Assembly (NCBI GenBank): GCA_949130485.1
Contig: OX422192.1
Span: forward strand, 7,789,085-7,853,084
Direction of reading: 5' to 3'
DNA: 64,000 nucleotides
From: Agelas oroides
Lineage: Eukaryota > Porifera > Demospongiae > Agelasida > Agelasidae
Position numbers and translations under genes: made by a program. Shown in pieces: positions 28,167 through 41,600 of the stretch. The notes beneath the pieces are model-generated. The model saw nothing but the letters and a program-made list of their open reading frames with translations. It was not told the origin of the DNA and searched no databases. Position 1 is the first letter of the stretch; the number at the start of each line of letters is the position of its first letter.

Positions 28167-28581
28167 AGAGGAATTGCATCTGATGTCATCATTGCCACAC
28201 TTTCCGCATGTTTCTGTATACATGCCACCATGTTGGAAGGCAATCGATTGGAGTGTATATGAATTTTATATGGCGAGAGTATTCCACTGGCTTGTTTCGA
28301 ATTGTATGACAATGTGCACATGTATCGTTCTAATAATCAACTTACTCACTGAGTAGGAGTGAATGGACCAGTATGGAGCATGCTGTTAGCTTCAACTTTA
28401 GACTAGTATGGACATTTAACATACCCGTTCATGTGAAAGGAATGTTACTTGTACCAGCGTTGCTAGAGCGGGAAGTTTGCTGCACTAGTACAATAATCCC
28501 ATTAAAAACTGCTGTTTTGCCTTCCAAGATGGCACACACTACTAGTATGACATAATCTTATGGCATAAATGCAATTCCTCT
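28167..28581. mobile_element. AGAGGAATTGCAT MITE, copy 1
   Basis: AGAGGAATTGCATCTGATGT and the complementary right end ATGCAATTCCTCT bound 415 bp. A diverged relative is at 54960-55312, sharing CATGCCACCAT(G/C)TTG, ACATACC(C/T)GT, GAAAGGAATG and CCCATTAAAAA words. No significant ORF. Confidence 0.6.
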
Positions 28582-29195
28582 GTTTTGTATATCTTTCAGT
28601 CCTGATGCAGTGGAGAGTGAGGAAGGGCTGGGAGCATTACTCACATAATATTTGCTAGACACAATACGGATATACATACCAAATTGCAATTGTATTGTGT
28701 CTCACCCCTTCTGACATTATGTAATTAATGCTCTATTTTTTATTGCTTTTATTATTGTCAATGTTCAATATGCCTGTAAGTAAGGCTGTAAATTTACATA
28801 CAAGTATCAGTAAGGTGCGTTTCATTTTAGTATAATTAAAACTAAAATTAATGCTGTGTCAGCTCTTCATTAAAAACCAAACCAATTTTAAAACACTCCA
28901 AATGGTATAGCTAAAATTACTAACACTAACCTTTTTGGATTTAGTATTTAAAACTAAAACCATTTAAATCTGTAGTGTAATTACTAGTCTGAACGATAAA
29001 CAAAAACAACACTGTTGCACATTGAGAAGTAGCGTGCATGAGTTGTACCTGGTACTGATCACTTGTGTGGCTTATAGTACTAATAGGGGTTCTCACATGA
29101 CATGTAGTGAGGTTTTTGTTTACTGTACACACCTTCAAGGTTTTCTATTGATACCTGGACACTTGTTTGTGTTACAAGTATGATGATATATAAGT

Positions 29196-29521
29196 ATCAC
29201 CATAGTACAAAGCTATACCAGAAAATATCACGAGTTTGTTGCCGTCTGTATTGTTATGAGTGCACAGCACAAGTAACAATGCCAACGGCAACAAACGAGT
29301 GATATTTTTTCCGGTATAGCTTGGTACTATGGTGATAATGATTTTATCATACAAACCTTCGATTTCATTGCACGTTCAGACGCAGCGCACGTGACTTGTA
29401 GTACCTGATACGGATTCTCGCGTGACTTGTAGTACAAAATACGGCTTTTTATTAACTGCGTGCAGCTGCAAGGCTTCCCCATTGACACCCATACATTAGC
29501 GTGAGTTAGACGTATGATAAA
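29196..29521. repeat. ~325-bp repeat with ATCACCATAGTAC hairpin, copy A
   Basis: Internal inverted repeat: TATCACCATAGTACAAAGC near 29196 against the complement at 29315-29340. This is followed by GTGACTTGTAGTACCTGATA and a GCAGCTGCAAGGCTTCCCCA block. Copy B is 30739-31066 and a partial, copy C, is 31372-31442. Copies A and B flank the first two recognised JARID2-like exons. Confidence 0.7.
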
Positions 29522-29546
29522 GTGACTTATCTGTCCACTCTCACAG

Positions 29547-32500
29547 GATGAAGTGGTTGGGATGCTCCATGAGGAGGAACTTGCCCTGAGGAGAGCTCTG
29601 ATTGCCTCTCTTCATGGAAGCAAGTCTCCAATAAAGTCAGACTCTCCTGGGAAAAGCTCCATTACAGAAGACTGTTCACAGCCCTCCTCCTCCACAGCAT
29701 CCCACCATTCTCCATCACCTCCAGTGGTATCCCCTGCTATCACTCCCCAGAAGAAGATAAAAGTTCGATCTCCTTCTCCAAGCTATGAATGCTTAAGTCC
29801 AAATTTCAGTAGTGGACTTGAATCCAGTCCTGCACAAGGTGTGTTTGGGCTGCCATATTCAAGCCTGTCATCTCCTATTGGAAGTCCTGGGTCTATTGGA
29901 AGCTCCTTGAGGCTAGTCCTTAGCACAAGTTCATGGAGCAGTTCAACTTCATCTAACTGGAGTTCAGAGCCGTCGAGTCCTTACGCAAAATCACCCCCAA
30001 GGAAAATACCAAAGAAACGATTGAAGCAAAAAGGTGATGCTCTATCTCAAAAGACACCTCCCAAAGGGAAAGGCAAGAAGAAACTCACTGTGGACTGTAC
30101 TCTCTTTGGTCAGCCATCTCCAGCTACTCCAAAGAAAATGTCACCAAAGACCAAACGCATGCCCAAGAAAGAGTCCAAGGTCAGTAGTAAGCTTAAGAAA
30201 CTGAACTCAAATAGAACACCACTCAAGGTTAAGTTACACAAACCTGCTCCTGGTAAGAAGAGTCCTAAAGTGTTGGCAAAGAAGAAGAAACGAGTAAGCG
30301 AACAACAAGCAGCTTCTCTGTCTCAGGAGCAAGACGACAATCCTCTCAGTCCTGAAGCAGCAGCTGTTATTCATGATCACTGTTACGCTTCAACAAAAGG
30401 AAGTATCCCCCCAAATGAAGTCAAACCAAAGGTTTCAGGTCAGATTACAGGTCAGGGTACAAGTCAGGCAACAGATTCCACAAAAGGGACTAAATGTCAA
30501 CAGCAGTCTGCTTCAGCATTGTGGTAGGTTTTAAGTTACTTTGGCACCAGTATTCTAACCAGTTGTTTCAACATGTAAACTTTACTCCTCTAGTGCCTAT
30601 CAAGCACAAAGGAAGTTTGCACATAATCAACTACCACTGCGGAAGTAAGTTGGCATTGATGCAGGATATATATTTTCACTGAACACACTCATCCTGATAA
30701 GGAATATTTATGTATCAACTTCACCGTAATATGTAAATATCACCATAGTACAAAGCTATACCAGAAAATATGAGTTTGTTGCCGTCTGTATTGTTACGAG
30801 TGTGCAGCACAAGTAACAATGCCAACGGCAACAAACGAGTGATATTTTTTACAGTATAGCTTGGTACTATGGTGATAATGATTTTATCATTCAAACACAG
30901 TGCATGTGACTTGTAGTACCTGATACGGATTCTTGCGTGACTTGTAGTACTGATACGGATTCTCGCATGACTTGTAGTAAAAAAATGCGGCTTTTTATAA
31001 ACTACATGCAGCTGCAAGGCTTCCCCATTGACTCCCATACATTCACGTGAGTTAGACGTATGATAAATGCACCTTATCTCGCTTTGAATCAGGTTTAATG
31101 CATTAAAGCAAGTTAATTTTGGAGGGAACACCCACATGGCAGCACCAGGTGCTGGTGCCCCACACCACGAAGTATTAAGTGCATGCACAGGCACGTATAC
31201 ACCCAACGTTGATGCACGGCATATACATTGTATAAACAGCTGCATGGAAGCAAAACTGTCTTTCAGACTCCCAAGTGCACTGGTGAATGACTTCCACGAT
31301 TTATTTCTGTCCCTCCCACCCACCCTGATACCGGATACTGAGCCATGAGCGACATGTGATAAGTCTTCTCAACCTTGTAACAATACAGACGGCAAGAAAC
31401 TCATGATACTTTCCGGTATAGCTTTGTACTATGGTGATACTTACATATTACAGTGAAGTTGATACCTTATCAGGCCGTCGGGGTCCTCCCCCAACGTGGT
31501 CAGTACAGAACTTGGGGGCAAGGGTGGAGGCTCGAAACCCTCCACTCTTAAAGAAGTTATCCTCCCAGGCCCTGGACTTTACAGTGTACTTGTGGAGAAC
31601 TGGCCCCCATTTCTGTACTTCTGCCAAACCACACAGATCCCCCTCTAAGATCTGTGGCCAACACTGCATGTGTACACGCAAAGGCAGCCTCGTTTCCAGG
31701 CTCTCCCCGCTTGGGAATGAGGCTAGGTGAAAGTTAACTGGTAGGCAATATCAAAGGTGACATCAAGTTTGTATGCGACAGTTGATACTATTTAGGCTAA
31801 TACCATTTACATACTGTGTAGAACAACATAAGTAGTCCTGACATGATATGTCAAGTCTATATCATGCAATACTGTCACACAGTGTGGATTTGCTTAATTA
31901 ATTAGCTGGGACTTACAAATAGCTGACACTCAAATTTGAGCTAGAAGTACTTGTGAAAGGTCACGTACTCATGGCTTACTAATACTAACATGTTAAAGTT
32001 AGTGAGCTACGTAATATAAAGGAATTTAGATATTAACTGGGCAGAGCACTGGCAGCTCTCAAGCCAGAGGTGTCCTGCATGGGTTCCACTCCCGGCGGCT
32101 GCCGGCCTTTTCACTTTCCTCTATTTTCACCTCATAACATCTAAATTCCTTTATTTCCAGTGTGAGAAAGATGCTCTGAGTACCTATGACCTTTTTCATG
32201 CAGTGATAAATTTTGTAATACTACACATTTCAACTACATAACACAATTGTTACATGCAGGTATGCACGGAAGTCAAAAAATGTGAAGAATTCAAAAGAGA
32301 TTCCCAAAACAGAGGACTTCATCACATTCCTATGCTTGAGAGGTTAGCTAATGCATGGATTTGTACGAGTTGCGAGTCGCACCGTATTTATCATGCTTCT
32401 ACAGCTGCCAAGTGGTTGTCACCAGAACTGAGATTACTTATGTACTAGGACTAAAACGGCTAGGTGATGTATTTGACTATTAAATGGGTTTCTAACACAT

Positions 32501-34087
32501 ACCGTATGGTTGGTAATCGAGGGATTTATTTTCGCGTTTTTCGCGAGTCAAAAGCCATTCGCGAAAATTAAAACCGCGAAATTTTCATTGCCAACCTCAC
32601 GTTTGCGGAGAGCGAATCGCGTTTCAATCCGGCACTACTTCAACTTCAAACTATCTAGCCGTCCTAACTCCAATAGAAGAGCTTGTCAGCGAGTGTGCCT
32701 TTGGCGGCTATTTATCAGGCCAATCGGGAAATCGAAGTGCTACGTAAGCACAGACGAACGGTACGGACGGAGGCAGAGAGCGGAAAGCGGAAACAATCGC
32801 CTCTACGAGCGGTCAGGGTACGAGGCTACTTTACACTTAGTCTGGATGCGTCAGCGTACTTTTCTCCCCGTACAAGCACAAAGAGCCGAGATTGCGATCT
32901 CCACAATTCCACACGCGCGCAGATTCCAGATTCACTGACTGCGAAAATTAAACCGCGTAAATTTCTGAAACCCAGATTTGGTCCTGTTTCGCGAAAATTT
33001 GTACCGCGAATATTACCAACCATACGGTAGAGTAGTTGGTTATCAGCACATCATTTTCACACCCTGTATGAGGTCTGCCCTTAACGAAGTTCTGCACTGC
33101 AGCACTTAGTCTCGTGCCCAGCCTGCACGTGCCTCCTAGCGAGAAACAGTCTGGTGAACAAAGTCAAATTTCTTGGGTTTATTACCCAAAAGTGGTAAGG
33201 ACTAATGAGATTGCAAGATTGGTAATTATTACATACCTAAATTTTTTTTTATCTCTGCTCGAGTATCTGTACCTTTTATGAGTGGGTTTGGCATAAAATG
33301 TTTTGAACGTTGCTACTATAGGTGACAGTCACAAAAGTGTGTGCTAGCCCAAGAAATTCGACTTGGTTGACCAGACCGTTTCTCCTCATGAGAGGGCGGG
33401 ATCTGGGGATGAGACTATGCAGCACTTTGAACACAGTAGCACAATCTCCATTCAACAGAACCTGGCCTTCTTCTGTGACACTTGTAATTCAGGACGTATC
33501 ACTGGCCATCATAGTGTCACAAAAAATCCGTACATGGTGACGATATTTACTTGTAAAATTCAACATTGTATAGTCAGCAACTTTAATTGCAATTTGCAAC
33601 TGACTAATTGACTAATTCTATCTCTACTATGTACTGGTATGTATGTAATGTCTGTTTGTAGGCTGTGACAATATGCCAGCAAACCTACAGAAGTTTGGAA
33701 CACCTTGGACTCCACTAAAGAAGAGTTTGGTAACAAACGGGCAGATCTGTCGTGTGCGGAGCTTACCAGGAAGCAATGGAAAAGTATGCACATATAGAGT
33801 CATAATAAAAGTTGCACTGTTCTGTAGAAATGGTGTCTAATCAGACAGCACCGTCTGTGTTCACCAGACCTTAAGAGCAGGAGCTATTGTAAGTAGCATT
33901 TACAATAGCCTTGCATGTAATCTAGCCAACATGGAGGAGGAAAAAGTTTGTATGTAGAATTACAATACATGTATCTAACTGTGTAATAACTGGTCACTTA
34001 ATACATAGGTATATTTATGTGTACATGCTAGGGGTTGATGTTGAAATCTCGTGGATCGGTATCAAAGAAGTTAGACTTTACCAGCAG
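29547..34087 (+). CDS. JARID2: JARID2 homologue, N-terminal PRC2-interacting region
   Basis: Five exons in consistent phase: 29547-30523, 30594-30644, 32260-32342, 33662-33783, 34032-34087. JARID2 is a catalytically dead Jumonji protein that recruits and tunes PRC2. Seen: an N-terminal HEEELALRRALIASL helix comparable with the human RVVRKVLYLSL segment; a long Ser/Pro/Lys-rich disordered exon 1 (SPxx motifs, basic KxPKK patches); AYQAQRKFAHNQ, matching the human QAQRKFAQSQ site whose lysine is methylated and bound by EED; and PKTEDFITFLCLRG, nearly identical to human JARID2. The remaining residues (to KKLDFTS) are not conserved. The last frame stays open to a stop at 34307, so 34087 may be a donor or the exon may be terminal. 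No JmjN, ARID or JmjC exon was recognised before BAHD1 begins on the other strand, so the domain content here is incomplete. The 5' start is uncertain (see 24372). Confidence 0.78.
30739..31066. repeat. ~325-bp repeat with ATCACCATAGTAC hairpin, copy B
   Basis: Same order of blocks as copy A (29196-29521), including GTGACTTGTAGTACCTGATA, here partly duplicated, and the CTTCCCCATTGACTCCCATA end. A third partial inverted piece lies at 31372-31442. It gives a spurious 200-residue minus-strand ORF (30721-31323). Confidence 0.7.
31687..31725. mobile_element. Tiny TAGCCTCGTTTCCAGGC hairpin
   Basis: AGCCTCGTTTCCAGGC and GCTTGGGAATGAGGCTA are complementary with hardly any spacer. Internal deletion product of the same family. 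It lies in a JARID2-like intron. Confidence 0.6.
32038..32148 (+). mobile_element. tRNA-derived SINE, copy 3
   Basis: Begins with a tRNA A-box-like GGGCAGAGCACTGGCAGCT, followed by a B-box-like GGGTTCCACTCCC. It continues into the family-specific tail GGCTGCCGGCCTTTTCACTT TCCTCTATTTT. The same head and tail occur at 583-715 and in part at 831-938. RNA polymerase III promoter elements are inferred. Confidence 0.6.
32500..33029. mobile_element. TACCGTATGGTTGGTAAT element
   Basis: TACCGTATGGTTGGTAAT(C) and the right end ATTACCAACCATACGGTA are exact complements over 18 bp. Subterminal GCGAAAATTAAAACCGCGAA blocks also pair. About 530 bp with overlapping long ORFs but no recognisable transposase. 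In a JARID2-like intron. Confidence 0.7.
33107..33417. mobile_element. Long inverted repeat, TAGTCTCGTGCCCAG variant
   Basis: Sister of the element at 14264-14550; both have GTCTGGTGAAC(C/A)AAGTCAAATTTCTTGGG followed by TACCTTTT(T/A)TGAGTGGGTTTGG-type sequence, here in mixed orientation. In a JARID2-like intron. Confidence 0.65.
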
Positions 34088-35603
34088 GTATGTTTTAAGG
34101 CAGCAAATCATCGTGGCATCCAAATTCAATTTGGAGTGCTACTCACAACTGAAGGTTCCATGGCTTGAAGGTATGTACAAAGTATTAATTTGTGGAATTA
34201 TAATTTCTGCAGTGGTGAACCAATATGGTTGCAGTAATAACATCAAAAGACTTTTCATTTATGGTAAGAATTTTTGTGGTATTATAGCCATTGTGTTGTG
34301 GATGTGATACACGCAATTACAAAGCAACAGAGCCCCGGCCCTTTCACAATGGCAAAGACAAGAGGAGAATCTGATTTGCGTAACAATTGACCATTGTGAA
34401 CACCAATGCACCTTTGCTTGTTTCCTACACGCTAAATTAGCACTATGCTGCTATGTGAGTAAGAATTTCTGAATTTCCAGTGAAATATATCAAGCAATTC
34501 AGATTGAAAAATTTTCATGTTAAATGTTTCCATCATTCCAAGGGTCAAAGGTTACAAAATAGACAAGTTTCTGGAGCATACTTATACAGTGCATGTTGCA
34601 CGTTTTACAGCCACATGAAATGAAGTTGCTAGTTTGCCTCAGGAAGTGTGACAATTTTGTTCACCATTGAGTAGACAATTATACAAATGGCAAAGATGGT
34701 AACCTACAACACAAGGAAGACTTGGCTGTAGTGGCTCATGCGCAAAGGACACATAGGCATGAGCAATGTTTATTGATGGCAATATTATTTCACAGCATTA
34801 ACAATCAAACCTTTTTTAGCTTGAAATTTTCGAAACTATTTCAGTCACTTCATCTGCTCACAGTAGTAGGTGTATATGAGTTTCAATCAGTGATGGTGCA
34901 GTGGTGAACAGTGGGTTGGTAACTACATCATGACCATGCACTACATTTGAAAGATCCAAGCCAGAGTGCCCTGGAAATTGTACCAATTAAAGGGGGTAAC
35001 CCATGATTGTACATATTTATATATTGACTTCTAAAAAGGGTTAGTATTGGTAGTTTTAGTTGTAGTGTTTAATTAATGACTAAGGGTTGCCTTAATTTCA
35101 GTTTTAGTTTGAATTACAAAATGCCTTACTAAATTAGTCTTAGGTTTGGTTAACTAAAACAACACTGCTGGGGAGAAGCCTAGCTCTAAAGTGTTTGTTT
35201 TTAATTGCCAGTTGTTTGGCACAACATACGGTTCTTGTTCCAATAATGGCTAGCAGTAATTTGTAAGCTCACAATTCAAAGTAACACTAGCTAGCAGTTG
35301 CATGAGAAACTCCATCCTACCACTTTTGAACACAGCCTCAATTATTGCATTCTGAAAACATTGCCATCTTTGTTTCCATACAGATCCTTCAGGAGGCCTT
35401 AAATCAAGGCTGGAAATAGACTCAATGCTTTGTTTTCCCTTTTTTTTTTCTTTTCTTCAGATAAAACAACACATTGTATACAAAATTAAATAAGTGACAG
35501 AATCAGCTTTTCATTGAAATTATAATTCTGCATCACTGGCAAAGTGTGACTATAAAGCTTAAATTGGTGTGAGACAATAAATAGCGTAGTAGATGATCAA
35601 AGA

Positions 35604-38600
35604 CTACTTGCTTGCCCTCAGCGCTTTTTCCACAATGTGGTTATAACCTCTGTAACAGAAAAACACCAACAAAGACTGCACATCCTTGGGTGGAAGGGAA
35701 GGGTCAACATCCTCTTCTTTTGTACTGTCCTGTTCTATTAAAGCTGAGTACTGCAAACCCTCAGCATTTCTTTTAGCCCGAGCTTCGTACCTGCAAAAAG
35801 TACATCAATGTCAGTGGTTTTCCCAATGAACATATTCATACTTATCAGTACGTAAAGGGGAACTCCAGGAAATGATAAATTGATCCTGTGCATGATTATG
35901 CACCCACAACTATGGTTTATATAGCATACCTGCAAAACTGGCGGCAGCCTAGAACATAGGCCTTGTCTTCAATGCAAGCCACACTATTGTCATCATGGTG
36001 CTGAGAAGCCAGTACTTCACTCTGAGGACAAAACCAGCATGCAAATTTTAAACCACAGTGATTATACACTGCCGACCTTTATATGTAGCTAATGTGCACT
36101 AAATCAGCAATACTGGGAAATCAGTGAAGTGGAACTTTCAAGGACGTTAAGCCGTCAGTCCCGGGGAACCCCTTAAAATTAGCCTAAGTGCTATTGGGGA
36201 TTTCCTCGTTAACTGGGTCCACCCAGGTAAACTATAACAAAAAAAAAAAAAAGAGGCATTACTTTTGCATGCTAATGGTATAACAGCATCACAATGTGGC
36301 TAGCACAAGCTGGCAAATTGTACATAATGCATTCATGCCGTAAGTTATTAGGTCTTAGCTTGAGGTCCATAATTGTGCAGGCATGGGTAGGTTTCAGTCT
36401 GTGGTTAATTGTGCATGTATGCCAGGGTTACAATTAAAGTGCACAAGTTTATGTACTATAGTGGAACCCTGCTCCATGGACACCCCTGAAAAGGGGCAAT
36501 CTACGATACTGCGGACACTCCGTTTGGTCTCAAATGCGTTTAAATATGTTTGTGATACAATCTAACCCCCTAAGATGCAGAAACCCCATATTTTTGTAAA
36601 GTGGTTTTTCGGTCCCTCTGCTGCCCGGACTACACAAAATTAACTCATTAATGCAGATGCTCACATGCCTCTCATGCAAGATTGTCTGCCTCCACTGATT
36701 GATTCAACAACTGGACATTATAATGGCACTATTACACATAGTACTAGCCTCTTCCTTGCCAGCGTACAGCAAGGGAGAGCTCCGGAATGCAGCTTCGTAG
36801 TGCTATGGTGTCTGCATTAGAGGGGTTCCACTGTACACACTTAGTTTAGGCCTACCATCACATGCATTGTTCTACCAATATGAAGACAAACTATGGTGAT
36901 AAAGAACGTTCTGTATGGCAATGAAAGAAAGACGGCAAGACTTAAGCATTAGCAACAGAGTGATACACTTCTTGAAAGGCAAAGGGCAGTCCAACATTGT
37001 AGGGAGACTCCTGAGCTTGCTACTTCTCAAATTCAAGTTGCTTCCAACACTGCACATATCTATTTCACACTGCTAGATGCCGCCACAAATGTCCAACTAA
37101 GCCATTACTACATGCTCTGTGTGAAGCACCACGTGCTTGCTAGTCAGTATAGTATAGTACCTCGTGGTAGTCTGAGGTGTTGGTACCCTTTGCATCTTCA
37201 GGTCTGTAGTACCAGAACAATGACATCATAACACCACCTGTAAGGTGCCAACCGATACATCATTCGACTACTTCAATGTGGGGTAGACTTTTGCTGTAAC
37301 TCAAACACACTGAAATATGATCAACAAGGGCCTAGCTATAAACTCATAGCCATTACATGGGGAGTTGCAACATTATACACCATGTATACAAAATTAGCAG
37401 TTTCCCAGAACGACCTTTAGTTCAACGTTCCTACACGTTCCCTGAACATTCAGCAAAAGGTAAAATTTCAATGCTGCTATATTTTGAAATCAATAAGTGC
37501 AGTATAAACAAAAGTATTGCATAAATATTAAGTTGCAGTATTGCATAATTAGTTGCAGTATTGCAAACCAGATGATTCCCCACTCATCAGTGATCTGAAC
37601 TGGTTGCTCTGAAAAGACCCCACACCTGTACTATCTTACCTGTTTCTTGCCACAGGCTGGCCACTTTGGCAATGTACGGCTTCTTACGACCTGACTTCAC
37701 AGCAACACAATCTCTGACATAAATTTCCTGTGCAGGTATTATAAAGTACAAGCCCAGGCATGAGCAAAGAGTCCAAAAGCCAAGCCAGTACAAAGTATAG
37801 GTTAAAATTACCTCATGTCTTCTTTTGATTCCGATGTAGTATTTCCTGAAAGTCTTTGTGCTTCCCTAATGAAAAAGGGAATTGTGCACGTAAAAATGCA
37901 TTATCGACATTGGCAATGAATACTTCCAGTCATATTCATTACCTACATTCCACACATTCATTGCACTGAAAATAGTCCCTCTTTAATAAAGGGGTGGATT
38001 CCACCATACCAACACGGTAAAACATAATGTTGATAAGGCATATGGTCCCAAGAGATGTGTTGAGATTACGTATGATCTGATTGTAAACTACTGTATTTAT
38101 ACACATGAACCAACCTAGCGCAAGAAATTCAATTGGAATTTATGGGTGGAACCAACTTTGCACAATACCAGGATTGAAGCCTCTCAGTTGTCCCAGTCAG
38201 TATATTTTGCGGCAACAAAGGGCAGTCAAGAACAATTTCCAGGAGAAATAGCTATCCCATAAATGTTCTACTTTGGCATTTGTCAGACTTTTTATTGCTG
38301 TAACTGCTGTTGTCTATCAAGAACCTCACTTCTGGAGAACTGAAGGCCAGGAACTCTTTGCATTTCTGTTTGACCCAAAAAATTTTCGCGTTTGAATCCA
38401 TTGCAACGCATGATCTAATCTAATGCAAGAAATTCAATTCCTGGAATTTATAGGTGGATCTAACTTAATGCATGCCCACTCAAATTATTTAATTTGCGTG
38501 TTTTATTCGAATAAATAAATAATTACTGGCTCTGGTTCAAAATAAAGTAGAGATGATCACTTCCCAACATATATGTACATTTGCACAGCATAATGAATTT

Positions 38601-41600
38601 GGGACTTAGTGGTAGGCTTTGTATGGAAAAAATAGTCACAGTAGCCTCACTAGTGTGAAAATTTGACATTACACAATGCGTCATGAAGGACCATGTAATG
38701 ATGATAGGGGTATGACATGCTGAAGCCTTTCATGTGCAATCGCATGTTTATTGGGCAGCTGTCACAGGAAAACAATGACTATTACTTTGACCTTTTTCAA
38801 TACTTGTTATGTTCCCCTGACCTTCACAACGGAAGATTGCTGCAGTACAGGGACTGAATAGCTGCTACATACTGCTATATCCAACATGAAGGTATCCTGT
38901 GAGAACACTTTTCATATAGACCTATCTTGAAACACATCCACATCTATTTTCTGGTTGCACATGAAAACCAAAAAATAAATGTGTTCCCTGCAAGTCTATG
39001 TTCTTAGCTCGTCAAAACAGCTTTGTGAATTATTCAAAACTTTTTAAAAGTAAAGACCAATGAAGATTTGATGTAATAGCATGAGATTCTGTGAGAAATA
39101 GCAACTGCATAATTATGAAAGTTGATTGGTGGTCAGTAAATACGTAGTTACCTAATGATATCAGACAACAATATCAAAATGCCAATATGCCACCTCCAGC
39201 TAAGTGGTTTCCTTCACAGGTGCGTCTGTAGGATAACTGTCTAGTGTTGGACTCCTGGTGCCATCATGGTCATACAACTATATTCAGTATTTTCATACAT
39301 TATACTGTCACTATTCCTAGACATCTGTTTTAGGCTTAGTAGGTGCATGCACGTGTATGATGCCAAGCACAGAAAGAAACAGGCACTGGGTTATAGTGAG
39401 GTTTTACACTGCACATTCACATCTTCTGAAGTCACATGGTAAGGGCTGAGGGTGATGTACATGTAGCTGGGCTTTTCTCACAAAGGCTTGTGTAGAGGTT
39501 ATTTTTCATGAGGCAATTTGTCTATAAAAACGTTGAGCATGTATTGCTGCAATTATTTGTGGGTGCACTTTTGTCTGGTTTTTCCTTTGAACACTTACAT
39601 TAGTCACTTACATGAAAACAGTTGAACAGTAATTCACGGTAGAATTCTTCTCAGGCTCACGTATTGTTTTAATTCTCATTATCGGATAGCTCCAGGCACG
39701 AAGAATAAATGACTGCTGAGTATTCATTTCTTTGTCAACACTCACCACCTTGAGCAGTAGCCTCGTTCCCAGGTGCGGAGGGAGGAGAAAGAGCGCCTGG
39801 TACACACTGTTTGCGCATGCGCGTAATTATAGGCAAGGCCACGTGGTAGAATTAGGGGCGTGTACTAATATGACGATCAACGGTTCACGTGAACAGCATA
39901 TACCGTCATAAAATATACTTCAGCTTCTGTTTATAGGACGCTATAAACATCGCTGCTACATGCTCTGCCTAGTTTTATACTGTTGGGTACAGGAATCGAC
40001 TTACCGGGAATGGTGGATAACCGCATAAAGATACGTTTCCTCGGTAAACGTACTCATTGGAGGCAACCTGTTCTTTCTTGAGCTTTATCTCAAGGTACCT
40101 AGCTACCAGAAGGCCTAGAACAGCGCGATATGAAACCCACTCGAATAGAACACCAACTGGCACATCAATGCGGCGAGTTTATGACGTCACAAGTATACGT
40201 ACGTACACGTACGAACACGGTCGCCACGGAATTCCATGGCGATTAAGCGCATGCGCAAACAGTGTGTACCAGGCGCTCTTTCTCCTCCCCCTCCTCGGCC
40301 TCCGCGCCTGGGAACGAGGCTACTTGAGCAGGTGATGGCCACTGATTTGCCCAGTCTTTTTGTACACATGTGCAACATGCAGACAACTGCAGACTCACTT
40401 GTGTGCACAAACAAGTCATTATAGTGCATGCGCATGTATTTGTTGCCAAGCACCTTAGTATGAGGCTGATAATCACAAGTGTAGTCTGTTCGTGTATGTA
40501 TGTATGTATGTATGTATGTCCACATGTGTTATGTATGTACACGTGTGTTATGTGTGTATATCTGTCACACTCTAATTGGTATGGGCAGTCAGCACGTGCA
40601 CACAGGCATTATATACCTGTGGTTGTGTTGACACTTGCAAATGCTGGTGAATTGACCTGGAGCTGTCTCCACGTGACGGTGCTAGAACATTAAAGTGCAA
40701 GCAAAAGGGAGACTGCCTCAGAAGAGAGCAGGGCAAAGGAAAGACAAAGTGATAGACTGAGAAAGAAGCAATGTACACACAGTAGTGAACATCAGTAAGG
40801 CCAAACGTTTAGCTCACCACACCTGCATTGCTTTCGCAGCACAGCTCAATGTGCCATTCAGTGAGGGAAGTACCCTGACTCAGATGGCAATGTTGATGCC
40901 ACTACCTGCGTTAATTGTCTTGGGGGATAGCTACAAGGTTCTCTGTTCCATCAGTTTGGAAAAACTAGTATCATTCAGTATTCGGCTTGCATGCAAATGA
41001 ACTAAATTTACTAGATTCTTATTAACTTGGTTCCTGTAGTGGAGTGGCAGATGGGTGTTTATAACGTAATATTTAGTTGTTCAGCTTCCATAAGATTGTA
41101 CATACATGTTGGTAGCTCTATTGCTATTTTCACTATGCTCATGTACGTAGCAGCGATCACAATTAAGGTGCTATAACATTTGCAAGTTCGCATGTGAAGC
41201 ATCATGTTTGAGCCCATTTTTATACACAGTACAGCTTTCTACACTGCCGGGCAAGTCTGCCTCTCTATCATGGTTGAGTTGCGCTTCAACTTCCATGCAG
41301 GCTATGGCGTTGGCAAAACACTTGTGTCATGATTGACAACATGGCTAGGACTTGCATTTGGGTCCATGTGCATCAAACTAAGCAGACCAGTCCTACATAA
41401 ATTGATGCAGGCAGGAGTGAGAATCTAGCAATTAAATTTATGCGGCCTATATACCGTATTTCTTCAATCAGACGCCGCGGCTACTATTTTTTTTGCTGCA
41501 CATTTCAGTGCGGCTACTATTCGAGGGCGGCATTTATTTCATTGGAAAGCCCCTGACATAAGGTACGTACGAGCGATACAGGAATGACTGTTACACCCTT

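Noticed and set aside
30721..31323. 200-codon minus-strand ORF
   Set aside because: Translation of the duplicated hairpin repeat; the same peptide words appear from copy A at 29172-29354.
34370..34421. Further JARID2-like exon (PGPFTMAKTRGESDL)
   Set aside because: Phase fits but acceptor is weak and no homology supports it.
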